A stretch of DNA of 64,000 bases from Ascaris suum (Eukaryota > Nematoda > Chromadorea > Rhabditida > Ascarididae): assembly GCA_013433145.1 (NCBI GenBank), contig CM024173.1, positions 3,892,101 through 3,956,100 on the forward strand, given 5' to 3'. Below, piece after piece: positions 53,338 through 64,000 of this stretch. A program made the position numbers and the translations under genes. Under the pieces are notes generated by a model. The model was not told the origin of the DNA. It made no database searches and worked only from the letters and a program-made list of their open reading frames with translations. Every line of letters begins with the position of its first letter. The first letter of the stretch is position 1.

Positions 53338-56300
53338 ATGGCGTCAATCGCATCCTCGTGTCTCGCCATCATTCTTCTACACGTCAATCTCCACTCTTCA
53401 GATGCCACTGAGGTTAAACCTGTTGGTGAGTATGAGATATTCGATGAGCCACTTAAACACTTTCAGGATATGACCTCCTCGAAAACATCAAACCGAGCTT
53501 ATAGTTATAGTGGGGGTAAGCTAAAACTAAATTATTTGTGCCTGTTGTTAATTACAGCTGCTTTGCATAAAATAGGTACCACTCATAAGATGGAGACTAT
53601 TATAACGATGAAGACAGCCCAATTTATGATTTACTTATTGGTGGCCATATTAAATCACTAAACGTATATTCCGCAATATATTTAGGAACTTGCAAATTAC
53701 TATATATTTTCCTATGAGTACTATAATGACGTCCCGGAAAGCCTTATGAAAGTCACTTTTTTATATTCAATAAAAAGCAAACACTGGAAAGTGATGAGCT
53801 AATTCATTCTAATGCCTCTCATAACTCAATAATGTTTGTTCATGAGTGTTCCATCTTGTTCCGCAAATGTGATTCAGTCCCTGCCAATCCATTCCTCAAA
53901 AATTTTCGAAACGCTTAGCAATTTTCTTTTTTTATTCGTTGCATTAAGACGATTGTACTTATCCGTAATTGAGAAGATCATCGCTGCACTCGGTTGCTGC
54001 AAATTATCTGCATACATTAAAGAGCTTATTGCATTTGAGTGATGAAAAAAACGAAATATGAAGTTGTTGTGAAGAATTCTTTGAGGGATTACTCTATTAA
54101 CTTTTAAACTATAAAAGTGAGTTTCTTTTAAGTGAAATAAAACGTTTCTAAGCGTTAAAAATGATTAGCTGAAAATAAATGAACACAACGTTTATGAGAT
54201 GTGCATTGGGTGTGGTGGAAGAATGAGCATCTCTGTCTCGGTTTTTTAATGGCAATGCTGCCAGGCGCCGATAAATAATACCAAATTGAACAACAACTTT
54301 TTCAAAAAATTTTCGCCTATTTTTGTTTGTAAGCTTTATGTAACAATTTCTGCGTTGTTTACTTTTATTTCATCACTCTCCAACATTCATCGCATATTAA
54401 ATATTCACACCAAAATAACATACCCTAATTGCCAGCTCTCATTTAACTATAAAACATAAATAACGCTAATAAAATGCTTCAAAAAGGTATGCTTCCTTCA
54501 GAATAGTACGCTCCTTTCGTTGGGTATGAAATATTCCCAATGCTAGAATCAGGTTTGAGAGATGCGATCGACGTTTTTCTCTCAGAAAACAACTAAACAA
54601 TCTTATTCTACGCCTGCAAGACAATACAGCAAATATCAAACCACTGTGATTATATCAGATAAGAGCTCAGCTCAAAATAAAATCCTCGCAAATCAGAAAA
54701 TTAATAAGAACTGAACTTCACGGAAACGAAATTATTTATTTGCAATGGCGGAATAATTCAAGTATGATTTATTTCGCTTTTTTTTTAAATAATGCCCACC
54801 CACGGCAAAGTATGAACAGCAGCGATATAAGGCTTTCGCAGCTCTTCGACTAATATGACTAAGGTGGCATTGTATATTGATTTAGAAGTATTTGGCATAA
54901 TTACTTCTTGCAATCGCATAGGACTTATACTTTTGCATCCGAATGAAACTTTTAATAACACATCTGGTAGGTATGAGACGATCTGAAGTGAAACACATCT
55001 GGTAGGTATTTTCTCCAAGAATTATTATTCTTGGAGAAAATGTTAGAAATCTCGCATTCTACTTGGTGAGTGTAATAACTTTAAACGGCCACATAATTAA
55101 ATAATTCTATAGCAGCATTCGTAGTTGTCTTTGCTGGTTTTATTACAGACGAGCGTAACTCCCCCCGTCCCCCCTCATTTCCGCCAAATCCCTTCAGAGA
55201 TCGTAACATTTCATCCTAATAAATTTATGTAATAAACGTTCATATAGAGGAAAGAATGAAGTGCAAGTGGAGGTGACGATTTTAAAAAATGAAAAAGATC
55301 CATCTGAGAGTAAATATGAGGTTAGCCAAGTGGAGCATCATCATTGCAAAACAAATTAAACGATCTCTGCAATATTCATTTTTACATTTCTTTGCAATGA
55401 ACGCTTGACTTACTATTTGATTTACTTGTTTTGCAATTAAACGAATGATTTAGATTTTGAAGGTAATGAAAGTGATTCATCGTTTATATCGCGTTTTTTT
55501 GGTTGCGCTTATGCCATTTTTAAATACCTTTCGATCGTCTGCACTAAGCACACCTTCTGTGTGTTTAAATTTGTGTCTATCGTTATGTCAGGTTCATCTC
55601 TGAAAATTTAAGCTCATGTTCTTTACACTTCTCAAGCTCACTGTTTAGTCACCACAAATTTTTAAAGCTTAATTCAGGCGCAGTTTTTGAATTTTTCAAA
55701 CCTTTTGAGGTAAACGAAACCGTGCAAGTAAAACTATGGATACGACGGAATAATGAAATGAAGCTGAAATTGTACTGAGTTGTTTCTAGATTGGTTTTGC
55801 ATTTATATTCCTTGATTAGCAAGAAGCAGTGCGCAATTTCTTGTGCACTACGCTCTAGAGATATGAATAGTAGCTTGGTAGTGGATATTGCGGCAATTTT
55901 TGCATGAATATGATGAGTGAAACTTGCATATGCAAATTATGTTCACTTTCAACACAACATTATGATTGATCTCAGCTATAGTGCACTACAAAGAGCAATT
56001 CTTAAAGAAGTCCTTCCATCCTGGACGCTCATAAATAATGAAAAGTTCGCCTATTGGATAACGATGCATCAATATTACATAGTAATATCTTTATTTCATT
56101 TCCACTGTGCGGCATTTGCATATTGATAAGAAGCCTAACGAGAAAAATGCCACCTGTCTCATTTCTTTGTTTGAGCAAAAAATTTTAGGGACGTTTTTTC
56201 CATATGTGACCGTCTATCGTTCAGAACTTATTTAATCCTCTGAGAACTCTCATTATTTCCATTGATATTTTTGGAGTATTTTAATTTACTTATTTTCCAG

Positions 56301-59300
56301 CAGATTTTAATCTTATTTTCTATATTTATCTTTCATATTATAAAAATTTAAATTTTAGCGCTCTCTGTGATCAATATTCTGCCGTTGATAGCATTTTTCC
56401 GTTCAGTTATTCCTATGCGAGCAAGGGAAATGATGCATTGCACAAGGTCACGAAGCTGTCATTATGCCTGAGTGCGCTCATATGAAGAAAAAAGATCGAA
56501 AATTAATCGAACAATGCAAAACAATGTAAACATTATGAAGATGAATTTCCCTCATATTTTGTTCCATTTCCGGTGATTTTCTGCGCTATGACATCTATGC
56601 TGTCAAATTTAATATTTCTCCACATCCTCTGAAAGAAAAACAAGTGATTTTACTATATTATGCATCAACTTGTCAACAGTTCGGCGCTTATTGCATGCGC
56701 TTTGTGGTTGTTGCTCAGAGTCAGTTAACATCGTTTGAACAGTAATCAAAAGGAAGCGCCGTTTTTTACTCTAAAATCGCATAGTTTATATTACGATTGC
56801 TTAATTTACTGAGCAGTTTTAATTCACGGATCGCTCTCGCTTAATGTCCATGAAATTCTTGAAGTAATTGAAGGCTAATTTGTATGAAGAAAAATTTACG
56901 AATAAAGAGACGAAACGACATTCTTTTCATTCCTCATGTCGAAACTGTTTTTTTTCTGATAGACTCTTATTCGACCTTTGCGTCAGTGAGCGAAAAAACG
57001 CTCATCGCGGTTCTATTTGTTAATGATTGAAAAAAATCAACTGCAATCAAAGGAACACTTTTTATATTTACGCCTATAGGTAGAGAAGTGATGGAATTGC
57101 AGAAATAGCTTAATCCATCATAAATTCTTTAATTATACTGCAATATGTTCCCTTTGAGTAATTGTATACATCAATAAAAGTTCCACTTGGACATTTAAGA
57201 ATCGCATATAATTTCTGTTAATCTTTATTCGCATATCATTCCATATTTTATTAATTTCTATTATTTGTTTATTTCTAAATTAACCATTCAACTTTTAGAT
57301 TTGCTCATTTTCTAATCACAAATGTATTGAAGTTTTTTTGTTTATTTTATACAAATAAAATTCCATTTGAAACGAAAATAATATCTATTTTAAAGTCGTT
57401 TTTATTTGTAGCCATTGCTCGAAGGGCGACAACGTTGACGATCTGATATCACTTTTCGTTGCCGATCAAAAGCCACTGATGATTTCTCAATGCTTCTATA
57501 AAGTCACCATACACCTTAAACGTTTTATTATAGCGTACCTTCCATAAGTGTAAACTTCGCTCTTTTTATTGGATGCATCAAGTGTGCATCTTCCTTGCCC
57601 TTTGCCTGTGTTGATTCCCAGAAGGTGATATGCAATCGATTTGCAGATGAGACATGCGCCGATCATGACCGTCACTGTTTCGAATGGGTGGCTGCAAATG
57701 CTCGCGACTGCCTTCATGCGCCTTATGTGAAAATGAATTGCCGCAAGACGTGCGACGAGTGTGGAACCCCTGATAAAAGTTCGTATTTTAAGCAAACAAT
57801 TATCCACATTCAACAACGCATCGTTCAGTTGCAGTGGGAAAGCATTCATTGGCTGTATTGTGGCGATCGTTTTCAAATAAACTAACTAATTTCATATGTG
57901 ATCATTAAAAGGTATTATATGCTCTTAACTTTGAAAAATATTAAATAATTTTTTTTGAAAGGAAAGAGTTCATTAATCTTTTGCAAGATGTGCTCTACAG
58001 GATTTGATGTGCGAAATATGCCGGAAGTGTTGAGGCCAATTGCGTTCCTGCTCGGTATTTGGCGTTCAGAAGCCGGTGGCAAGGCAATTTTCCCCACCAT
58101 TCCAATTTTTACATATGGCGAGCAAGTGGAAATCTCGTTACCTGACAGTGGAATGCGTGCCCTCAAAGCGCTCAATTATACGTTAGTCGATTCATTTTTG
58201 CTATTTTTTAATTTGCATAAAACACAAAATTTAACTTCAATTTTGAAATTATTTATGAAAAAAAATTTGCAAATTTGAAAAATGCATACACATATATGTA
58301 TTTATTTATTTATTTATATTTATATTTATATTTATATTTATATTTATATTTATATTTATATTTATATTTATATTTATATTTATATTTATATTTATATTTA
58401 TATTTATATTTATATTTATATTTTATTTATATTTATATTTATATTTATATTTATATTTATATTTATATTTATATTTATATTTATATTTATATTTATATTT
58501 ATATTTATATTTATATTTATTTATTTGTTTATTTATTAAAATATACTTTTATCGAATATATTTGTACTTCTTCGTTTAATTCTCACGCGCTAATTAGATG
58601 CATTACTCGCCGAACTATCATTTCATTGTCATATTGTGAAAATTGTAACTTGATGGATGCATAAATGATGCGATGTGCAATAACTTCCACATTTCATTAT
58701 TGATATCATATTTAGTGGTCACTATACGCAGGTTAATATTTCTAGTAGTTGAGTGACCACTAGAAAACTTGAGTTGCCACCGAGTGAATGCAGCCTAAAA
58801 TTTTCATATATAACGTTTTTGCATCAATTCGCGCTGACGCTGCTGACTGGGTGTGTCCGTTTGTAAAATTGCGTACGTGCTGCTAGTTTTCTAGCATAAC
58901 AACTTTTCCGTTGTGCATTTATTTTTTGCCTTGTTCAATTAATCGAATCACTCTTCACGACGACATTTCAACTTTCTGAAGTCTTTGCGGGTATTGCTTC
59001 CGGGAAATGTTGATGAGAACGAGGTCAACCTCTTTGTAGCGAGAAAATGCGAGCGGATAGGTGGACAACTGCAACATAAGCCTATATCACATATACACGC
59101 TTTCCAAAATTATTCAAAAACAACGAACCAATAAAACAACAGTTTTTATTCGTTTCAATGATTTTCTCGCATTGAATTTTATGCATGGCATAAAATAAAA
59201 AGTATAGCTGTTTATTAAAGTATTTAGTTGTACGGCTTACGCTTATTTCTTAAACACTGAGCATTTTTGCCGAAGTTAGCCCGATTTATTGGAAGCATAA

Positions 59301-62300
59301 TGAAGCATTTTCGTTAGTTCAGTAGACGGGCCCGAGGGAATCGTTTGCATTGTTTGTTGTTGACGGACATTTAGCAGTCAGCAGATGAGCAGCTCGTCGC
59401 AAATACGTACGCTCTCTAAGGCTCACCTTTAACAAATCAACATGCTTATTTAATAGGAATTAGAGAGGAGTGATTCTTTTTGAGCCCCCACTTATATGAA
59501 TTTATGTTAGAGGGAAGCAGAGAAGCAATTCATTTCATCGCTTTCATCCTCCTTGCATTCCTCTCTTCGCCGATCTTCTCCGCCTACATCTTCTTATTGC
59601 TTCACTCCTTTCCCTACAGATTATTCATCACATTCTCTAAACATCGTCTCTTCGGCAATCTTTTGTCAAGACCCAACGCTTGTAGTAGTGCTGCTTACAG
59701 GTCTCCGAGATAAGGGGCATTAAGCTCAAATCCTCACAACCTAAAAGTCGAGAAGACCTCGTTTCTGAATTTAATTAGGGAACAACACTGGTATTTATAC
59801 TGAGAATGAGAGATAAAGGGAGAGACAGAGAAAGAGAGAGAGACTGGTGCATAAACGAAATTAAACTAACGAAACGATCTTTATAACGGCTCAAATCTCG
59901 ATCATATTTCTGTGTTGTTGATAGCCCAATTCATTCGGATATATCACTATTTATGATTTATCTCAGAATGTATTTGTTCAATCGTCTTAACGAATGTGTT
60001 TTTGCTGCAACTATTTAGTCAATAAAAACAGCTTTAATTCGTGCTTCATCGGCATCTCATGCCACATTTCTTAACACATTTATTTAAAAGCCCTACTATT
60101 CAATCAAATCAGATTTTTTGATCACCTGGATGCAGCCTACTAATTGCATCTTCTGTTCACTATTTTATTTTCTACTTGTAAGATTTTATCCCACGTTATG
60201 GACTGTTTTAAGCAAATGTCTCAATAAACATATAAGTAAACAAATGGAAAGGAAAGGCGGAGGAGCTGCTACAATCTATGCATCTACATTTCGCGTGCTT
60301 GACCACCGGTTTCGTAATTGCCAATAAATAAAAAAATGCGAAATGATGCCTTCATATGTTAATTAATCTGGCCATTTGTTTATCTATATTCGATTTTCTA
60401 TAGGTCACGGTCACCTGGTGCAAAATGAAAAACCGACCGATGTAAAATGCACCTAGGTTCGTTTCACTTTCAGATGCCCGCAATGCCTTTTGAAGTTGAT
60501 GGATGAGAGGTCACCGTGCAGGTGAGACATCCTAGGATGGGAGATTATACACATCAACTTTCTTATGGCATAAGTTCTGATTTTAATGTTTTCCAAGTTG
60601 AAAGTGCCAACACGAAAAGCAAACAGATGCTTTCACACGTATAGGGTTCGCGTTGCTGCAAAGTGCAGATATTTTGCAAGCGCAAATTTAAGAAAGGATG
60701 CAGCAAATTCGAAAATAGAAAATGACAACCTTAGTTTGCAATATTTTGCGCAAAAACGATTGTAAGAGTAGCTAAATGCAATAATTTAGGTGGTATTTCT
60801 TTCTATAGGAAAATGGGTAAAGGAAGTCAAGAGAAGAGGTAAAACCTTTGTGAAATTATAGTGCTAAGGTAAAAAACGGTGGAACTGCTTTTTATGTGAA
60901 TGCTGCTTTAGGTTTTTTTTTTTTGAATTGCTGCAGTGACACTGATACGTAATTTATCGTCGCTATAAATTTATCAATAAGCTGAGCACTAATTCGCTTT
61001 TGCGATGGTCAACTGGTCAAGCTCGTTTTGGGCGATCGAATCTACAAAGTGACTCGTTTTGTTCAACTCGTCTTTTTGTCCGTATAATGCCTCAGGCAGC
61101 TTTGCAATAATCGCAGTATTCATTAGATGACACCACGTCGCATGTATAGATACTTTCCTCCTTGCAGCTGCCACATAACAGATTTAATATTTGCAAATAT
61201 TATTTACAATGCTCTAATTTATTGCATGAATTTATTCTATTTATGATGATTTTTTTAAAAATAATTGCAAAATACGTATATTTAACTGATACATTTAATA
61301 ATTTAACTGCAATTGCAATTGCAATTGCAATTGCTCATGACTGTCGAGCAAACTTTGCAAATGACTCACAGATTAGCATAATGATATCATAAAATGTGAA
61401 AGGAAATGTAAAATTTAAGTGCTCATAATTCATGAAGAATTTGTTTGTTGCAAACACATAATTTCTTCTAAATACATCAAGAAATGGAAATTTAAAATAT
61501 TAGAATGAGGTTTTTATACGCTCTCGACGTTCGGATTTAAGACCTTTGAAAATGCATATAAATTTAAGGGCATTTGCATGGGATATCAACAATCGAGATG
61601 AATTACATAGCGAGTATGGTTATATTGCTATTAAGCCGCATACGAAACAAGTCTCGTTAACAACTGTCATGAATAATGGTTAGCGTTATTACTGCACATA
61701 TTTTAGCTCAACTATTTCATTGACAATCGAAAGAGTAACATTGCATCTTATTAGTACTACACAATCTGTTTGTAGAGCAAATTCTAGAGTATGTTTGTTG
61801 ATTGAATGTTGGCGATATACGTCCTATAGTGGGGAATTTAGGCAAAAAATGTATATATAGAAGGTGAGATTTTTATGCTATGATAGTAGATAGATTTGAC
61901 AAATGATTTCTCGTACTTCGTAGTACAACCGATTAAAAGAATAGTGTTGAAGTCTCGGAATTGTTGAATAATTTAATTGATTAATATGTGAACAATGTGC
62001 ATTTATATTCAAACGTTCTTAAAGACGATAATTTTTGCATATATTTGTTAAAATTATTCATTGATTTATTAGTGACTCATTAGTTTGCATTTATACAAAC
62101 TGTAGATAGAAATTCAGATGGAAAAATTGTAATGATTTAAATGCCAATAGATGCTTGCAAATTTAATGTGAATTAATTTCAACGAAAACATTAAAAGTTT
62201 TATTGCAATCATAGTTCAACATATTACTCCAAGAAACTTGTTTTAGGCATTTTTCTTTTATGGCTTTGCATATTGCAACAGTCTGTCAAATGAATGGGGA

Positions 62301-63477
62301 ACGGTGTTTTGATGACCGAGTAAGGTCAACAATAAGGCTTATTCTTACTAGATGAATGAATGAAATAATAATTAGGAGCGGTCAGTTTCACTAAAATTTC
62401 TTCTTTACGAATTTCAGTGCAAAATTGCCCTCCAAGGCATTATTTGTTCCGTTTGTCTTCTTTAATTGGATGTGACACGTGAATGTCGAGAAAATTTCCT
62501 TATTTGTCAAAGATCAGCAATCGACGTAGCACTTTGGATGCTAGGTCGAACTAAGCGCACTGAACTGAAAGGATTCTCTGAAAGTGGTATGAAAAGGTGT
62601 GCTGATTTTGCATAACCTCTTCATTTCTCTACAGTCGCAATGTATATGTGTTGCAGGGTTTGTCACCATTGAAGAGGGCACTCTCATAGGAAAATCTATT
62701 AAATTTGTGCTATACGATGTCGGTCGAATAAGCTTCAGTCGAGATTTGCCCGTTCACGGGGTTTGTTGAATCTTTTCTTTCTCAACTTAGGGGATAGAAA
62801 TATTAGCTGCTAACTAAATAACGAATAGAAACGAAAGAAATTTTCAGCTTAAACACCTTAGCACCATAATAGTGAAAAATGAGCGCTGCAATAGGATGCA
62901 CTCATGAATTGTTGAGAATATTGCACTCGTTTGCAACTCCTTTAACTTTCAAACATTTGCAATGGACGGTTGAAAGAGTAGAACTCACAGCCGATCCCTT
63001 CAGAGGTCTGCAGGTATGGCATCTCAAAAGAGCATTTTTAGCGCCACATGCATTTGCTCGTTCGTTACGAGCTCTTTTCTTATTTCATTTTCAAGCTTAT
63101 TTCTTAACGGGTAAATTCCTCTAAGAGAAAATGTTTGCAATTTTTCGTTGCAAAACTTCAAACTGCAAATTGTCCCTCCAATAGAAAACGTTTACCCATT
63201 GAGTGTCCACCAGTTCTTTATAACTGCAGTAATAACTCATATTTCGAAATATAATGACATCGTGGAACTTATTTTTGGATGCGACTCACCGGAATACTCA
63301 TTTCTTTGTTCGAATGCACCTTCTGGAGCCTTAATAAGGTTGCTGAAATTTCAGATGATTCGGGAATGGAGGCTTTTGGATAGTCGAACATTCGAAGCTC
63401 GCCTATTAATGGAGACACTCACACATAGAATGCAAATGCACACATCCATTATTTACAAGAAGATTTATCCCTTATAA
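53338..63477 (+). CDS. Secreted ShKT-domain plus nitrobindin/THAP4-like beta-barrel protein
   Basis: Eight exons join in phase: 53338-53425, 53467-53503, 57412-57502, 57622-57778, 58001-58181, 61569-61678, 62657-62760 and 63355-63477, giving 296 residues. Residues 1-22 are a signal peptide (MASIASSCLAIILL...). A linker is followed by a ShKT domain with six cysteines at about 84, 91, 102, 112, 116 and 119 (CADHDRHC ... CRKTCDEC). From about 125 to the end is a nitrobindin-like domain: LLGIWRSEAGGKAIFP (the G-x-W region), ELHSEYGYIAIKP, GRISFSRDLPVHG, EARLLMETLTHRMQMHTSI, ending KKIYPL. In characterised nitrobindins this barrel binds heme through a C-terminal His; His in LTH or MHT could serve. 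ShKT domains often act as extracellular binding modules. An upstream in-frame ATG (53266) would bury the signal peptide. Introns 2 and 5 are 3.9 and 3.4 kb. The weakest joins are donors gttata (exon 2) and gtcacc (exon 3). Confidence 0.88.
53504..57411 (+). other. Intron 2 of the ShKT-nitrobindin gene (3.9 kb)
   Basis: The split codon TA then C gives Tyr, joining SL to YHCSKGDN. The intron holds a 17-bp direct repeat and a perfect hairpin at 54956-55041, a 12-bp palindrome at 55924, and an antisense open stretch (54785-55018) that I cannot assign. No recognisable nested gene. Confidence 0.7.
55008..55041. repeat. Perfect hairpin, 15-bp arms, 4-nt loop
   Basis: ATTTTCTCCAAGAAT is followed by TATT and its exact reverse complement. 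Immediately upstream the sequence acatctggtaggtat occurs twice about 42 bp apart, the second copy running straight into the hairpin, which suggests a small duplication or mobile-element footprint. Confidence 0.95.
58300..58537. repeat. TTTATA hexamer microsatellite
   Basis: About 240 bp of tandem TTTATA units, edged by TTTA repeats on both sides and with one phase slip near 58423 (atattttattt). It keeps two frames open as Leu-Tyr and Ile-Phe repeats, so ORFs here are artefacts. Confidence 0.97.
61308..61334. repeat. TGCAAT short tandem repeat
   Basis: About four and a half copies of TGCAAT. The unit is close to the ATTTGCA words that recur through the surrounding introns. Confidence 0.9.
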
Positions 63478-63622
63478 CTTTTTTATTTTATTGTTTTCTC
63501 AACAATCAATTAAGTATCCGCAGCGGAGCGCTGTAATGAAAACTAATGTTCAGGGCCATTTATATAGCCATGTTTTAAACAGGTGTTAAACCTGTAATTT
63601 ATCACGCGGTGCGTGCCAAATG

Positions 63623-63628
63623 AATAAA
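63623..63628 (+). terminator. Candidate polyadenylation signal AATAAA
   Basis: AATAAA lies 146 bp beyond the TAA of the ShKT-nitrobindin gene and about 90 bp before the end of the convergent minus-strand candidate exon. It is the first such hexamer after the stop. Confidence 0.45.
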
Positions 63629-63720
63629 GAAATATCGCCGATTAATGAGGACAGATTTCTTCGTTCGATTAAACCTTGCGTAGAACCTTCACAATACAAA
63701 TTGCTGAGATGAACGGTCTT

Positions 63721-63957
63721 TTATGAATGAACATATATAAAACGATTTCCAAATAGATGAAACGTTAAATGAGAATACGGATGATATTTCTCGACCTGTT
63801 TCACTAATTTCCCATGCAATCGGTAATTCAGAAGGACAGGACCATCAATTTTTATGTTAAGATTGAAAGAGTGGGAATCCTCGATCAATTTTTTTAGTGC
63901 ATCAAGTTTAAGAACGTTATTGAAAATATCGAATATAATGGTCGCCAACTTCAAGTT
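63721..63957 (-). CDS. Candidate partial gene or exon entering from the right edge
   Basis: On the minus strand gtgattcag, an acceptor, is followed by a 78-codon open frame to TAA. Composition is protein-like, with alternating hydrophobic and charged residues (KLDALKKLIEDSHSFNLNIK, then LNYRLHGKLVKQ). A donor at CAG followed by gtcgag would shorten it. I recognise no family. If real, its upstream exons lie beyond base 64000 and its 3' end converges on the ShKT-nitrobindin gene. Confidence 0.35.
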   Translation of the reverse strand, partial: NLKLATIIFDIFNNVLKLDALKKLIEDSHSFNLNIKIDGPVLLNYRLHGKLVKQVEKYHPYSHLTFHLFGNRFIYVHS

Positions 63958-64000
63958 CTGAATCACTTTAGCACATTTTTATGAGCATTAAGCGCCCATG

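Larger units (their letters stand above)
58182..61568 (+). other. Intron 5 of the ShKT-nitrobindin gene (3.4 kb)
   Basis: It contains the TTTATA hexamer array, an AGAGAC-rich patch near 59820, and a TGCAAT repeat at 61308-61334. Open frames at 59480-59713 and 60118-60327 have no flanking splice logic or recognisable motif. Confidence 0.7.

Noticed and set aside
54785..55018. 77-codon minus-strand frame in intron 2 of the ShKT-nitrobindin gene
   Set aside because: Protein-like composition, but it overlaps the direct repeat and has no partner exons or recognised family.
58275..58664. 129-codon and 85-codon Leu-Tyr/Ile-Phe frames
   Set aside because: They are produced by the TTTATA array in an intron of a confirmed gene.
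62879..63124. 81-codon frame in intron 7 of the ShKT-nitrobindin gene
   Set aside because: Exon 7 joins exon 8 directly in phase at the conserved DLPVH-x-x-IREW position, leaving no place for it; an alternative exon is possible but unsupported.

Overview
This window is eukaryotic and reads as a nematode chromosome segment. Genes are sparse, AT-rich and broken by many introns from about 80 bp to 7.4 kb. Several start codons sit a few bases behind a splice-acceptor-like AG, as expected for spliced-leader trans-splicing. One gene encodes a secreted ShKT-domain protein, a domain greatly expanded in nematodes. There are no operon-like bacterial arrays, no CRISPR and no intact mobile element. Species cannot be read from the sequence; long introns and loose splice sites argue against Caenorhabditis.

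I rebuilt five multi-exon genes by matching conserved protein sequence and keeping reading phase across every intron. (1) 551-12543, minus: the N-terminal half of a TMTC-family ER O-mannosyltransferase; the rest lies left of the window. (2) 18333-22054, plus: a complete ELOVL3/6-like fatty acid elongase (285 residues, 5 exons). (3) 27089-32761, minus: an unrecognised small protein with two membrane segments and a C-terminal PPPAY (WW-binding) motif. (4) 42296-50808, minus: a complete ariadne-2 (ARIH2-type) RBR E3 ubiquitin ligase (about 478-481 residues, 10 exons). (5) 53338-63477, plus: a complete secreted protein joining a signal peptide, a ShKT domain and a C-terminal nitrobindin/THAP4-like beta-barrel (296 residues, 8 exons).

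Weaker coding candidates are a short ORF behind an acceptor at 25938-26192, a coding-dense island at 39.7-40.5 kb, an ORF-rich GC island at 34.3-34.5 kb, and an exon-like piece at 63721-63957 on the minus strand, convergent with gene 5. Noncoding DNA carries microsatellites ((AT)55 in TMTC intron 1, a TTTATA array in intron 5 of gene 5, GA and CA tracts), perfect short hairpins, and frequent ATTTGCAT-type octamers.

The genes do not form an obvious pathway. Two act in the ER membrane (TMTC, elongase), one is a cytosolic or nuclear ubiquitin ligase, one is secreted, and the PY-motif membrane protein could be a client or adaptor of NEDD4-type ligases. Across all reconstructed introns, donors with T at position +3 (GTT...) are strikingly common, and several acceptors end in AAG rather than CAG.
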